Shown here: piece by piece, positions 36,839 through 45,695 of the stretch
How positions within the stretch are numbered: the first letter of the stretch is position 1
How the letters are laid out: every line of letters starts with the position of its first letter
Origin: Streptomyces canus
GTDB lineage: Bacteria; Actinomycetota; Actinomycetes; Streptomycetales; Streptomycetaceae
NCBI RefSeq assembly: GCF_030816965.1
Contig: NZ_JAUSYQ010000002.1
Location: 62,001 to 126,000, forward strand
DNA: 64,000 nt
Direction of reading: 5' to 3'
The notes under the pieces: model-generated
The model's input: the letters and a program-made list of their open reading frames with translations, nothing else
Told to the model about the DNA's origin: nothing
Database searches by the model: none
Translations under genes and position numbers: made by a program

Positions 36839-37169
36839 CGGACCTCGTTGGCTTTCCGGACGGCAGAACGAGGCTGCGACAACGACCGTATCCGCCTCGA
36901 CATCACCGCCCACGAATGAACCGCCTCAGCGCGGCTCCGGGCCGAGCCCGCCTCTCGGAAAGGCATCGACATTTCCGGCCGCGCGAGCGGAGACCTCGGC
37001 CCGGGCCGCTCCTGAGCGGCTGCGAAGACGCCGGGTGAGAGACGACCGGCCCGCCCGGCCTGCCGTGCACATCATCGGCTCCTTGATGCTCGGCGTAGCG
37101 CCCGCTGTCTCGAATCCGCCTGCATTTCCGGCCGGATCATCGCACCTCCCCCGCCATACGCATCCGCGT
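36839..37169. other. Gene-free interval
   Basis: No supported gene. The region leads into a well-formed but orphan promoter at 37170-37199. Confidence 0.4.
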
Positions 37170-37199
37170 TTGACTTTTTCTAGACCGGTCGTCTACTCT
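37170..37199 (+). promoter_or_regulatory. Sigma-70-type promoter with embedded TetR operators, no gene
   Basis: TTGACT (37170-37175) and TACTCT (37194-37199) are spaced by 18 bases. The spacer holds CTAGACCGGTCGTC, and a second GCGACCGGTCGTCC lies at 37207-37220. The GACCGGTC core is a known type of Streptomyces TetR operator. No intact gene starts downstream, so the regulated gene seems to have been lost. Confidence 0.6.
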
Positions 37200-37569
37200 G
37201 CCATAGGCGACCGGTCGTCCCCGTCGGGGCCAGACAGGCAGCCAGCTGCTCGGCTTCGGCCTCGTCGGCAGCGAAGTCCAACAGAGTCCACTGCTGTGGC
37301 TGCTCAGCCGCCGCGCTGTTCACCGCCACTCTCGCAAGCTTGGTGATGTGCCGCGGGACTCCGGCCAGTTCGGCCCGACCCGCAGACTTTCGGCGATCAG
37401 CACGCCTTCAAGCACCCCATCCACCTTGATCTCGACGCGGTGAGAGCAGCGGGGACCTGTGACAGCAGTGGCGGTAGCCGGAATCTCGCTCGCTACCGTT
37501 CGGGGATTTGTCGGGCTTGTCGGTGGGGTTCCTCGGTCGCTTGTTGCGCCGGTAGCTGTCCTGGACAAG

Positions 37570-37690
37570 GACGCCACCACGACAGTGGCGTACGAATGGG
37601 ACGCCGCCGGAAACCGCACCACGGCCGGCTCGACCACTTCGACCTTCGACGCCCGCAACCTCCAACTCACCGACGGCAGCACGGCCCAGT
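37570..37690 (+). pseudogene. RHS/YD-repeat scrap
   Basis: TTVAYEWDAAGNRTTAGSTT and STFDARNLQLTDGSTAQFA form one YD repeat near the RHS core end. It is opposite in strand to the large RHS segment at 24785-26067. Confidence 0.65.
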
Positions 37691-37880
37691 TCGCCTGCGT
37701 AGTCGCGGTCTTCCCAGACCTGGGTGATCTGCGGCTGTATGAGACGCAGGCGCCAGAACACGTCGCGGGCAGCGTCGCGGTCCTGGACATCGGCGGGCGT
37801 CACCGTGATCATCACCGGCAGGCCGAGCGGGTCCACGGTGATATGTCGCTTGCGGCCGTTGTCTTCTTCGCGGCGTCGTA
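37685..37880 (-). mobile_element. IS5-family transposase, internal remnant
   Basis: The minus strand encodes VDPLGLPVMITVTPADVQDR, DAARDVFWRLRLIQPQITQV and WEDRDYAGEL, typical of the IS5/IS1182-like region around the second catalytic Asp (DRDYAG). It ends by fusion to the RHS scrap. Confidence 0.7.
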
Positions 37881-37890
37881 GCCGCGGCTG

Positions 37891-39591
37891 CTATGGCCGG
37901 CCGCCGCTCCAGGGGTCCGCCCTGCGCGCCAGCTTCTTCGCCCGGCCCCGTACGTCCGGGGGGAGGCGGTGGAGGACCGTACGTGCCGCGCGGCGGATGG
38001 GCGGAGCCGATGTGGTGCGCAGGTAGATGCGGTGCGGAAGTGTGGCCTGACTCGGCGGACGGGCGGAGAGGCGGAGTTGGCCGGCCGGGCCGTCCCAGAC
38101 CGGAATCACCAGGTGGGATGGGGTTCCGACTGTGACCGAGCCGAAGCCGAGACCGGCGTCCGGGCCTGCACCGCGCGTTGCGACGTCGCTGCGTGTCACC
38201 CGCGCCCTGCGACCCACACCGAGGAGTTGGGCGCTCGCCCACACCACGTGCGTGCCAGGTTCCATCGGCCGGCCGCCGGCCAGGGTCAGGGGGTCGATGG
38301 GCGTCTCGCCGGTGAGCACGACGCGGTGGCGGCCACCGCCGAGCGGTTGCGTGCAAGGGGTCAGATCGGCGTCGGGGTACCACCACAGGTCCCGGGCGGT
38401 GTCGTGGACGAGAAGTTCGCCGTGGGCGTGGCCGAGGGGGTGCGGGGCCTCCCAGGCCTCAGCGCCCCTGATACCGGCCAGCAGGTCGGGGTCGAGGAGC
38501 ATACGGCCGTAGCGTTCGACGAGAGCGAGGGGTTCACCGTCGGCGCGGCGCATGCCGAACGTGGTGGTGACGTGGAGCTTTCCGTCCCGCCAGCGGATGT
38601 CGTCGACGGTGAGCTCGGGCCTGATGCCCCGGGTGCGGCGGGCGAGTTCGACAAGGGAGTCCAGATGGCCCTCCTCCAGCAGGTGCGCCCGGAGCCGGGT
38701 GAGGGCGGGGAGGCCGTCACGGACACCGGGCGGATAGGCCTCGAGTGCCATACGGCGTACGACGTCGAAGTAGCGTTCGAGGACCTTGCCCGTGCGCTGA
38801 AGGGCACGGGGCTCGCCCACCGGACGGAGGAGTTCGACGCGGTAGGACCGGCGGAGCAAGTGGTCCTGCAGGGGACCGGGTTGGGTGTCCTGCTTGATGG
38901 CCTCGACTACCGTGCGGAGGTGACCGTAGTAGTCCTCCGGGCTGGCGCCGCGGCTGCTGGTATTGCCTCCGTCGTCCCGGCGGTTCCATACGTAGCAGGG
39001 GTGATCGGCGAGGATCGAGACCGTCTTGGCGCGCAAGTAGGCGCGGGCCATGAAGAGTTGGTCCTCCAGCCGCACCGGGCCCTCGGGGAACCTCAGGTCG
39101 TGGGCGAGCAGGAAGTCGCGGCGGAACATCTTGTGCGGGGTGAGGCTCTCCATGAGCGGCGCGTCCTCGACCGTGCAGCGCTCCACGGTGCGCTTGAAGA
39201 CGTTGCTGGGGCCCGCCATGGTGCCCACGACCTTGCCGAGGACGATGTCGGAGCCGTTGCGGCTGGCCAGTCGGTGCAGGTGTTCGAGGGCCGCCGGGGT
39301 CAACTCGTCGTCCTGGTCGACGAACTGGATGTACTCGCCGCGGGACTCTTGGACGCCGACGTTGCGGGGTTTGCCGGGCCAGCCGGAGTTCTCCTGATGG
39401 ACCACGCGCACATGCGGGTGTTGCGCCGCCAGTTGGTCGAGACGTTGCGCGGAGTTGTCGGTCGAGCCGTCGTCGACGTAGATGACTTCGTACGCGTCCT
39501 CCCCCAGGGTCTGACGTAAGAGTGACGGCGCACACATCTCGATGTAACGGCCCGCGTTGTATACGGGCACCACGATGCTCACTTTGAGCAT
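37891..39591 (-). CDS. Family-2 glycosyltransferase with large C-terminal region
   Basis: A 566-residue protein. Residues 1-230 are a GT-A fold of family GT2: VSIVVPVYNAGRYIEMC, the nucleotide-binding VDDGST at 39-44, and the metal/acceptor motif QFVDQDDELT around 90-98. The C-terminal 300 residues (beta-rich, from LTVDDIRWRDGKLHVTTTFG) resemble the extension found in actinobacterial wall-teichoic-acid or glycan polymerising GT2 enzymes, but I cannot name it. No membrane segment. ATG 39591 follows GGGGGAA. It probably transfers sugars to a cell-surface polymer. Neighbours are all relics, so partners are unknown. Confidence 0.9.
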   Translation of the reverse strand: MLKVSIVVPVYNAGRYIEMCAPSLLRQTLGEDAYEVIYVDDGSTDNSAQRLDQLAAQHPHVRVVHQENSGWPGKPRNVGVQESRGEYIQFVDQDDELTPAALEHLHRLASRNGSDIVLGKVVGTMAGPSNVFKRTVERCTVEDAPLMESLTPHKMFRRDFLLAHDLRFPEGPVRLEDQLFMARAYLRAKTVSILADHPCYVWNRRDDGGNTSSRGASPEDYYGHLRTVVEAIKQDTQPGPLQDHLLRRSYRVELLRPVGEPRALQRTGKVLERYFDVVRRMALEAYPPGVRDGLPALTRLRAHLLEEGHLDSLVELARRTRGIRPELTVDDIRWRDGKLHVTTTFGMRRADGEPLALVERYGRMLLDPDLLAGIRGAEAWEAPHPLGHAHGELLVHDTARDLWWYPDADLTPCTQPLGGGRHRVVLTGETPIDPLTLAGGRPMEPGTHVVWASAQLLGVGRRARVTRSDVATRGAGPDAGLGFGSVTVGTPSHLVIPVWDGPAGQLRLSARPPSQATLPHRIYLRTTSAPPIRRAARTVLHRLPPDVRGRAKKLARRADPWSGGRP

Positions 39592-39879
39592 GAACGTTCC
39601 CCCAAACGGAGACCACGTGTCTCGTTGTTCTTTGGACGTTCCGACTCTGGCAAAGGCTGTCTCATCCGAAGCAATCGGATGACTGCCTCCGAAATCTTCC
39701 TATTCAGTACGGCGCCAGGGCCGCGTATCGGGTCGTGATCAATGAGTACCGCAGCTTCCGGCCGGGTGCCCCTTCGACTGACCCGTCTGGGGTACAGAGC
39801 CCGGCGATCTGCGGCTGCGCCGTGTGGGCGCGAATGACCGGGAGCGATGCCGCAGGGAGGCCACGGGGCCCGAGGACCC

Positions 39880-40345
39880 CGCTGCGTGCCCGCCGGAACG
39901 GTGGGGCAGAGGATGGCGAGCCGGTCCACCAGGAGCTCCGTCCTCCGCTCGGCATCCTCCGGCGGCAGCCCGTCCCGCCCAGGTCAGGATCGCCAGCCCG
40001 TGCAGGGCCGCCCAGAACACCTCGGTGAACAGCGCCGGGTGGACGCCGTCCCCGGCGATCTCGCCGAGGCTCTCCAGCAGGGCGCCAGCAGGGCGGCGAA
40101 GGCACCCTGCAGCGGTTCGGGGAAAACGGGAGCGACGGCGCAGTGGAAGGGCCCGACCGTGTGGCCGGTGCCGCGCGGCCGCAACCGGTGCAGTGCGTTG
40201 GTGAAGGCGTCGGTCAGGCCTGTGGCATCGGCGAGATCGGCCGGCACGCGGGATCCGGCCTGGCTGACCACTCCTCGACCGTCGACCGAGAAGACAAGCT
40301 CGGATCCCAGTTCAGAGGGCGCTTCTGGGTCAAGATCCGGACACA
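39880..40345 (-). pseudogene. TetR-family regulator, C-terminal domain remnant
   Basis: Fragments in two frames read VPADLADATGLTDAFTNALH, GPFHCAVAPVFPEPLQGAFA and, after a shift, FWAALHGLAILTWAGRAA. They resemble the TetR_C_33-type ligand domain (EVFWAALHGLA). The HTH is missing. It ends about 20 bases upstream of the hydrolase stop. Confidence 0.5.
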
Positions 40346-40364
40346 GCCGCGAATGAAACGCGGG

Positions 40365-41141
40365 CTAGCGGCCCAGGAATCTCTCGACCACTGTCGCCAG
40401 AGCCTCTGGGCTCTCATCCGGGGCGAAGTGGCCGGCGTCGTTGAAGATCTCGAGCTCAGCGTTCGGATACCACTGCAGCCAGGTGGACCGCATGGTGTCA
40501 GGGCCCATCGCCGGGTCGTTCGCACCAGCCACGACAAGCACCGGGGTCGGATTTCCCTCGAGCCGCTCGTGGATGTCGGAGCCACGAGTCCAGGAATCGA
40601 GGTACGAGCGCAGAGCCGCCGACGAGGAGCGTTCCGAGCCGCTCACTCTGGCATCCAGCCACGCATCGTCGTGCCGACCGCCGGTGGTGACGTCAAAGAT
40701 CGTCCTGCGATTGCTGAAATCCTCCACGGCTCCGGCGAACAGCTCCCACATCTCCCCTTCGAGCGGGAACCCGGACGCAGGTACCGGCGAGATGCCGACG
40801 ATCGAGCGGACCCGCGAGGGGGCGTCCAGCAACATCAGCTGGGCCGCCTTGCCGCCCATGGAGTGACCGATCACCGAGAAATTGTCCCAGCCCAGGTCGT
40901 CGGCCACGGCGAGAGCGTCCGCCGCGACCTCCTCCATCGTGTACGTCCCAGGGATGTCCATCGCCTCGCCGTACCCACGGCAGTCCACGAACGCGTAATT
41001 GAACGCGCTCCCGTCCAGGTACCGCCGCAGATGGCCGAAACCCGACCTGTCGCTGAGCCAGTGGTGGAGTGCGAGGACCCGCTCCGGACCGTTGCCCTGT
41101 ACCTCATACGGAATTGCATGTCCTGCTACATGATCTGTCAC
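40365..41141 (-). CDS. Alpha/beta-fold hydrolase
   Basis: A 258-residue hydrolase with a complete triad: Ser94 (VIGHSMGGKAA), Asp209 (VAGANDPAM) and His238 (NDAGHFAPDES). The oxyanion segment is LALHHWLSD. It resembles the haloperoxidase/esterase-like group. GTG 41141 (TDHVAGHAIPYEVQG) is where homology begins; the frame continues upstream into an IS5 fragment, so the native promoter may have been replaced by the insertion. Substrate unknown. Confidence 0.85.
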   Translation of the reverse strand: MTDHVAGHAIPYEVQGNGPERVLALHHWLSDRSGFGHLRRYLDGSAFNYAFVDCRGYGEAMDIPGTYTMEEVAADALAVADDLGWDNFSVIGHSMGGKAAQLMLLDAPSRVRSIVGISPVPASGFPLEGEMWELFAGAVEDFSNRRTIFDVTTGGRHDDAWLDARVSGSERSSSAALRSYLDSWTRGSDIHERLEGNPTPVLVVAGANDPAMGPDTMRSTWLQWYPNAELEIFNDAGHFAPDESPEALATVVERFLGR

Positions 41142-41149
41142 AACGCTGG

Positions 41150-41460
41150 GTCTCCCCCTCCGGACCGGACCCAAAATCCCGTCGGCCTGCGGCTTCGCTC
41201 CAACGGCGTAGCAAGCGAGCGGGCGACCGACGGCGTCGCAGGCCAGATGAATCTTGCCGGTTGGGCCACCAGGCCCGGAAATTCCATTCGATCCCGTGAG
41301 GCCACCCCGTCGTCCAGCCGCTTGCGGCCACGCAAGCGCCTCGCCGCTGTTGGCCAGGGAGCACACCGGCGGGTGGAACCCGAAACCACCTTTGGAGGTG
41401 GGTGCGGCCGCCTCCTTCTCGGAGTGGCACCAGGGTGACGTCGAGGTCCAGGACAAGGCC
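41150..41460 (-). mobile_element. IS5-type transposase remnant
   Basis: The minus strand reads ISGPGGPTGKIHLACDAVGR and PLACYAVGAKPQADG in frame with, and immediately upstream of, the alpha/beta hydrolase. The GKIHLACDxxGRPL block is typical of IS5 transposases. Confidence 0.55.
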
Positions 41461-41479
41461 GGGCGGTGTGCGTCCCGCC

Positions 41480-42100
41480 GTCCGGGCGGCGGATACGCTC
41501 TCCCGGCTCGGCGGCCTTCAGCCAGGCGACTTCCCGAGCCGAAGCGCGGCCGAGCGCGCGCACTTCTCGGAACCGACAGGCTGCGAACGGGAGCGGGTCA
41601 TCGCGCTGCCGGGCCGCCCTCGCCTTCCTGCCGGTAAGCCACTTGCAGTAGCTGGACCGGTGCAGGCCCAGGACCTCGCACAGCCGCTTCACGCCGTAGG
41701 CGCCCGGTGATCGGAGACGAACTGAAAGCGACTCACCAGTTGGTCTCCGCCGCGAAATACTTCGCCGCCCTGCGCAGGATGTCCCGCTCGGTCGCCAACT
41801 TCCGCTCATTTGCCCCGCGCTCGGACACCCGGGCTTCCAGCTGCCGGATCCGCTCGTCCGGATCGGCCGACGACGGCGTCTGCCCGGCCCGGGCCGCCGG
41901 CGTCCCGCCCGCAGAGGGGGCAGCGACGGCGACACCGCGCCGTTCGCGGTCCCGCAGGACCCACTCACGCAGGGGGCCCGCTTGATGCCCAGGTCAGCGG
42001 CGATGCTCTTGTAGGTCGCCCCGGGCGTGGACTCGTACAGGGCCACAGCATCGGCCTTGAACTCGTCCGCAAGTCCTTCATCGCCATCGGCGGTCTTCTC
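41480..42100 (-). mobile_element. IS3-family element (OrfA and OrfB starts), remnant
   Basis: OrfA is represented by VALYESTPGATYKSIAADLG IKRA with a shifted remainder. OrfB begins with RSPGAYGVKRLCEVLGLHRS, SYCKWLTGRKARAARQRDD, the conserved start of IS3 OrfB before the DDE domain. The DDE catalytic domain is absent. The OrfA-OrfB order is preserved. Confidence 0.7.
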
Positions 42101-42310
42101 GCTTCCTCCGGATCAAGCAGACCGGTATCAGCGTGTCCACCACGCAGGGGGAGGCCCCCAAAACCAGTTGTCTTGGTCCATGTCTTGCGAGGCGGGGGCC
42201 GGAGTCGGGCGCTTTGATGCGGTGATCCCGAGGATCAGCCGCGGGACTGCGGTGAGTGCAATGAACGGCATCGCCGACGGACCTGGACCGTTCGATCCAG
42301 GCGTGAGTGC

Positions 42311-43075
42311 TCAGCTGGCTGGGCCGCCGACCAGGACCGACCAGCCGCCGTCGACCCGCAGAGTCGTGCCGGTGGCTGCGCTGAGTGCGGGGTCGGCGGC
42401 CAGCGCCACCGCGGCCGCGACATCTTCGGGCTCAAGCATCCGGCCCAGCACGGACTCGCGGGCCAAGACGGCGCCGCGCTCGCTGGTCAGGACTTCTGCG
42501 GTGGCCGACGTCCGGACTGCCCCTGGGGCGACAATGAGCACACTGACGCCGTCGCGCGCGTTCTCCGCAGCGACGTGGCGGGCGAAGGTGGCCAGCGCGG
42601 ATTTCGCTGTGCCATGCGCGAGCCGGCCTTCGCCGACGTAGTCCGCAGCGGTGCTGCCGATGAAGATGATCCGACCTGCGCCCTGCGCCCGCATCGGCGC
42701 GAGGACGCGCTTGGTGATGTGGAAGGCGCCGGCAAGCTCGCCGGTGACCTTGGCTGCGAAAGCCGCCCATGACAGGTCGGCCAGCGCGGCGAACGGCGGC
42801 GGCGCGGTATTGGCGTTGATGACGACTGTGTCGATCCGCCGGTGGGTGGCGAGGATCCCGGTCACCAGGTCATCGACGGCGGACGGGTCGGTGACGTCGG
42901 CCCTGGCGCTCGACGCGCTGCCGCCAGTGGCCTCGATGCCACGCACGATTTCGGCCGCGTCGGCGGCGCCGGTGCGGTAGTTGACGATCACGTGGTGGCC
43001 GCACGATCCCAGTTGCCGCGCGATGGCCGCCCCGAGGCCACGGGCGGCGCCGGTGACGAGTGTGGTCGGTGGCAC
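42311..43075 (-). CDS. SDR-family oxidoreductase with His in place of catalytic Tyr
   Basis: A 254-residue classical-length SDR. Cofactor motif TLVTGAARGLGAAIAR is intact (GxxxGxG) and the C-terminus GTTLRVDGGWSVLVG is typical. At the active site, Ser141 (FIGSTAA) is present, but the YxxxK motif reads HGTAK (His154, Lys158), so the catalytic Tyr is replaced. The usual NNAG reads NANT. It may be a cofactor-binding regulator or have altered chemistry. GTG 43075 follows AAGGAGG. Divergent from the HxlR regulator, with two operators between them. Confidence 0.88.
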   Translation of the reverse strand: MPPTTLVTGAARGLGAAIARQLGSCGHHVIVNYRTGAADAAEIVRGIEATGGSASSARADVTDPSAVDDLVTGILATHRRIDTVVINANTAPPPFAALADLSWAAFAAKVTGELAGAFHITKRVLAPMRAQGAGRIIFIGSTAADYVGEGRLAHGTAKSALATFARHVAAENARDGVSVLIVAPGAVRTSATAEVLTSERGAVLARESVLGRMLEPEDVAAAVALAADPALSAATGTTLRVDGGWSVLVGGPAS

Positions 43076-43137
43076 GCTTCCTCCTTGGTCGTAAGCAGGT
43101 CACTAACCTAGGGAGAGCGCAGGTGCGGCGGAAGGCG

Positions 43138-43153
43138 CTCACCACGTGGTGAG
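43138..43153. promoter_or_regulatory. Perfect 16-bp palindrome, operator 1
   Basis: CTCACCACGTGGTGAG is a perfect palindrome located between the divergent SDR and HxlR genes. Its half-site CTCACC recurs in operator 2. Confidence 0.75.
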
Positions 43154-43155
43154 GT

Positions 43156-43173
43156 GCTCACCCGACGGTGAGC
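43156..43173. promoter_or_regulatory. Dyad GCTCACC-cgac-GGTGAGC, operator 2
   Basis: Seven-base arms share the CTCACC/GGTGAG half-site with operator 1. The centres are 19 bases apart, nearly two helical turns, so two HxlR dimers could bind the same face. Confidence 0.75.
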
Positions 43174-43202
43174 GCGCAGTCCAGAAGCCCGGGAGAGGTG
43201 TG

Positions 43203-43541
43203 ATGGGTGACGTGTTCCACAAAGACTGCCCGGCGCGCGAGGTATTGGGGCACCTCGCCAGCCGGTGGACGATCCTGATCCTCACGGCACTGCTGGCCGA
43301 ACCGCTCCGCTATCACGAGCTACGCACGGTGGTCGCGGGAATCAGCGACAAGAGCCTCGCAGCCACGCTCCGCTCACTCCAGCAGGACGGCCTGGTACAC
43401 CGCCAGGTCGGCACGGGACAGCCGCCATCGGTGACGTATTCGGTCACCAACCTGGGCCGCGGCGCGGCGGCGGCGCTGGACCCACTGCTGCAATGGATCC
43501 GTGCCAACGCGACGGAGATCGCGCCACGCCGCGAGAAGTGA
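43203..43541 (+). CDS. HxlR-family winged-helix regulator
   Basis: A 112-residue HxlR (YodB-like) regulator. CPAREVLGHLASRWTILILT opens with the single conserved Cys of this family (residue 9), which in characterised members senses electrophiles or disulfide stress. LRYHELRTVVAGISDKSLAA and TLRSLQQDGLVHRQV form the HTH and wing. ATG 43203 follows GGGAG. Divergent from the SDR across a 127-base region with two operators, so it likely represses both in response to a quinone or aldehyde. Confidence 0.92.
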   Translation: MGDVFHKDCPAREVLGHLASRWTILILTALLAEPLRYHELRTVVAGISDKSLAATLRSLQQDGLVHRQVGTGQPPSVTYSVTNLGRGAAAALDPLLQWIRANATEIAPRREK

Positions 43542-44726
43542 CCGAGCCGTCGAACGCCGTCGAGGAGGAAGACGTACGCGGTCTCACGCGAACCCGGACA
43601 TCCGCAATCGAACACTTCGGTGACTCTCCGCAGCTACTCCCCAAGATCTTGTGCCAGAGCCGAGTTTCGGAAGCATTTTGGTACTTGCACACTTGGGAGC
43701 AACGCTCGGAACCTGTGGATCATTGCTGGGAGCAACGCCGAGGGCGTATCTTCCCGATGATCCTGTGATTGTCTCCGAGTAGGCTGCGACCGCCTTCATC
43801 GCGGCCCACTCGGTCACTCTCGGCTGAGCTCCCGCGCTCACCCACAGCGAGATCGAGAAGACCGATCCGCCCCGGCATCGCCGCCGCTCGCAGGACTCTA
43901 CGTCGTACCACCGGAGAGGATGGACGTGGACATGGAGTACGCGGGGTGCATGCTCTACCTGGGCGGATCTGATCCCATTCACGTCGAACCACTCAACGAC
44001 TGACCTGACACGTCGTCTCCCGCGTCACGCAGCCAAGGAAGGATCCGAGCCACACAACTCATCGACAAGTCTTGACTATTGCTCCCTGAAAATCTCCGAG
44101 GCGGCAGGCCTCCCACGGGCACCATCCGCCCCGGCATCGCCGCCGCTACTACCGCTTCACCCCAACCGGTGCCGAGTGCGCCCGTGTCGCACTCGCTGCC
44201 ACCTACCAGGGAGGCGCCGACTGCGCCCGCCTTCGGCCAGCCAACGGCAGCCTGGGGAGTTGATGCCGCGTTATGCACGGCGGAGGCGACGACGCCAGTA
44301 ACCCGATCACGCTTCCCTTGTCAGTGATCCACCAGGACGCCAACGCGCCCGGCACCGGGTCGGCAGATATGCCTCCCACGACGAAGCCCAAAAAGCTCAG
44401 CGAGACTCTCGATGAGCGCGGCGCTTGACAGCTCTACTGGGTGGAAAGGCCTGGAAAAGGCCACCGGCACCTTCCTGATGCGTTCCCGGACTCAACGGTG
44501 CCTCTGGCCCGCGATCGCTCCGGCCGCCCTCGCGGCAACGCCCTGGGGCCCCGTTGCCGTTCGGCTGCCCGTCCACCGACGCCACACCGAACGAAAAGCG
44601 GAGCCCTGCCACGCTCCACAACGCTGTGGCCTGCGGAGAGAGGATGGGACACACCTCCTCACGGATCAGGGGCGGGAACGGGGGATCGTTTCGGCAGGGG
44701 GCCTGCCCGAACGTCCCGGTCGTCGG
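43542..44726. other. Long gene-poor interval with direct repeats
   Basis: No gene is supported across almost 1.2 kb. A 24-base direct repeat (ATCCGCCCCGGCATCGCCGC plus CGCT) occurs near 43866 and 44127, and GGGAGCAACGC occurs twice near 43695 and 43728. The pieces may be relics, but I cannot assign them. Confidence 0.5.
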
Positions 44727-45608
44727 TCAGGGCTGGATGTTCTTCAGGTCCTCCAGAAGGCCGGGGTGCTTGGGCTCCCAGCCGAGCGCCTGCCGGGTGT
44801 ACGCGCTGGACGAGGGCTGGTCGCTCGCGAAGATCTGGCCCAGGGGGCCGAAGGTCTCCGCCGATACCGACTCGACCGGCAGGCCCAGCCGTCGCCCGAT
44901 GACCGTGGCGATATCGCGAACCTTGTCCCCCTCGTCGGCCACGGCATGCCAGGAGGTACCCGCTTCCGCCTGTTCCAGGGCGAGCCGGAAGAGGACTGCC
45001 GCGTCGAGCGCGTGCACGGCCGGCCAGCGCTGTGCGCCGTCACCGGGGTAACCGGACACTCCGGTGCGGCGTGCGATGTCGGTCAACAGGCCGGCGAATC
45101 CGCCGGAGCCCTGGTTGTGAACCGTGCGCGGCAGGCGTACGGCGCTGCTGCGGACCCCGCGCGAGGACAGGCCCAGGACCGACGTGACCGCACGACCGCG
45201 ACCGCCGACCGGCCCCTCGGTCATCAGCGGGTCGGCCTCCGTGGAGGCGCGGCCGGGTACGTAGGGCGTACCCGAGCAGGTGACGAGGGGGCGGTCGCTG
45301 CCGACGAGTTCCTCGCCGAGGGCCGCGAGGGCGGCACCCTCCTCCGCGACCGACTTCGCGAGGGTGTCGGCGCTGCTGAAGTCGTGGTCGAACGCGAGAT
45401 GGATCACCCCGTCGGCCCGGGCGGCGCCGGCGCGAAGGGTGGCCAGGTCGGCGAGGGCTCCCCGGAGGGGCTCGGCACCAACCGCCGCTATGGCCTGCGC
45501 GGATGCGTCGGAGCGAGCGAGTGCGAGGACGGTGTGGCCGTTGTCGAGCAGTTCGGCGATGACAGCGGAACCGATCAGACCGGTGCCGCCGGTGACAAAA
45601 ACGCGCAT
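44727..45608 (-). CDS. NAD-dependent epimerase/dehydratase-type SDR
   Basis: A 293-residue extended SDR. VFVTGGTGLIGSAVIAELLD gives the TGxxGxxG cofactor motif. ADGVIHLAFDHDF, and the C-terminal VRDIATVIGRRLGLPVESVS and ALGWEPKHPGLLEDL, are typical of the atypical epimerase group widespread in actinobacteria. The usual YxxxK appears degenerate (TPYVPGRAS region). ATG 45608 has GGGGAG upstream. Two TetR operators overlap its promoter region. Substrate unknown; not linked to sugar genes here. Confidence 0.88.
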   Translation of the reverse strand: MRVFVTGGTGLIGSAVIAELLDNGHTVLALARSDASAQAIAAVGAEPLRGALADLATLRAGAARADGVIHLAFDHDFSSADTLAKSVAEEGAALAALGEELVGSDRPLVTCSGTPYVPGRASTEADPLMTEGPVGGRGRAVTSVLGLSSRGVRSSAVRLPRTVHNQGSGGFAGLLTDIARRTGVSGYPGDGAQRWPAVHALDAAVLFRLALEQAEAGTSWHAVADEGDKVRDIATVIGRRLGLPVESVSAETFGPLGQIFASDQPSSSAYTRQALGWEPKHPGLLEDLKNIQP

Positions 45609-45625
45609 GGGAAACTCCCCAGGAG

Positions 45626-45647
45626 TGATGGGACTCTTGTCCCATCA
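45626..45647. promoter_or_regulatory. 22-bp TetR operator, copy 1
   Basis: TGATGGGAC and GTCCCATCA are perfect nine-base arms around TCTT. Located 18 bases from the epimerase start. Confidence 0.85.
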
Positions 45648-45658
45648 CCCTACTGCAG

Positions 45659-45680
45659 TGATGGGACAAGAGTCCCATCA
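45659..45680. promoter_or_regulatory. 22-bp TetR operator, copy 2
   Basis: The same arms TGATGGGAC and GTCCCATCA surround AAGA. Centre-to-centre distance to copy 1 is 33 bases (about three turns). The whole 45625-45681 block is itself an inverted repeat. It ends 15 bases before the tetR start. Confidence 0.85.
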
Positions 45681-45695
45681 CCTAGGATGGTGACC

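Noticed and set aside
37969..39519. Plus-strand frame opposite the glycosyltransferase
   Set aside because: It is the antisense of an intact GT2 gene and has no motif.
43860..44150. Attachment-site pair (24-bp direct repeat)
   Set aside because: The 265 bases between the copies hold no gene and no integrase is adjacent, so integration is not supported.
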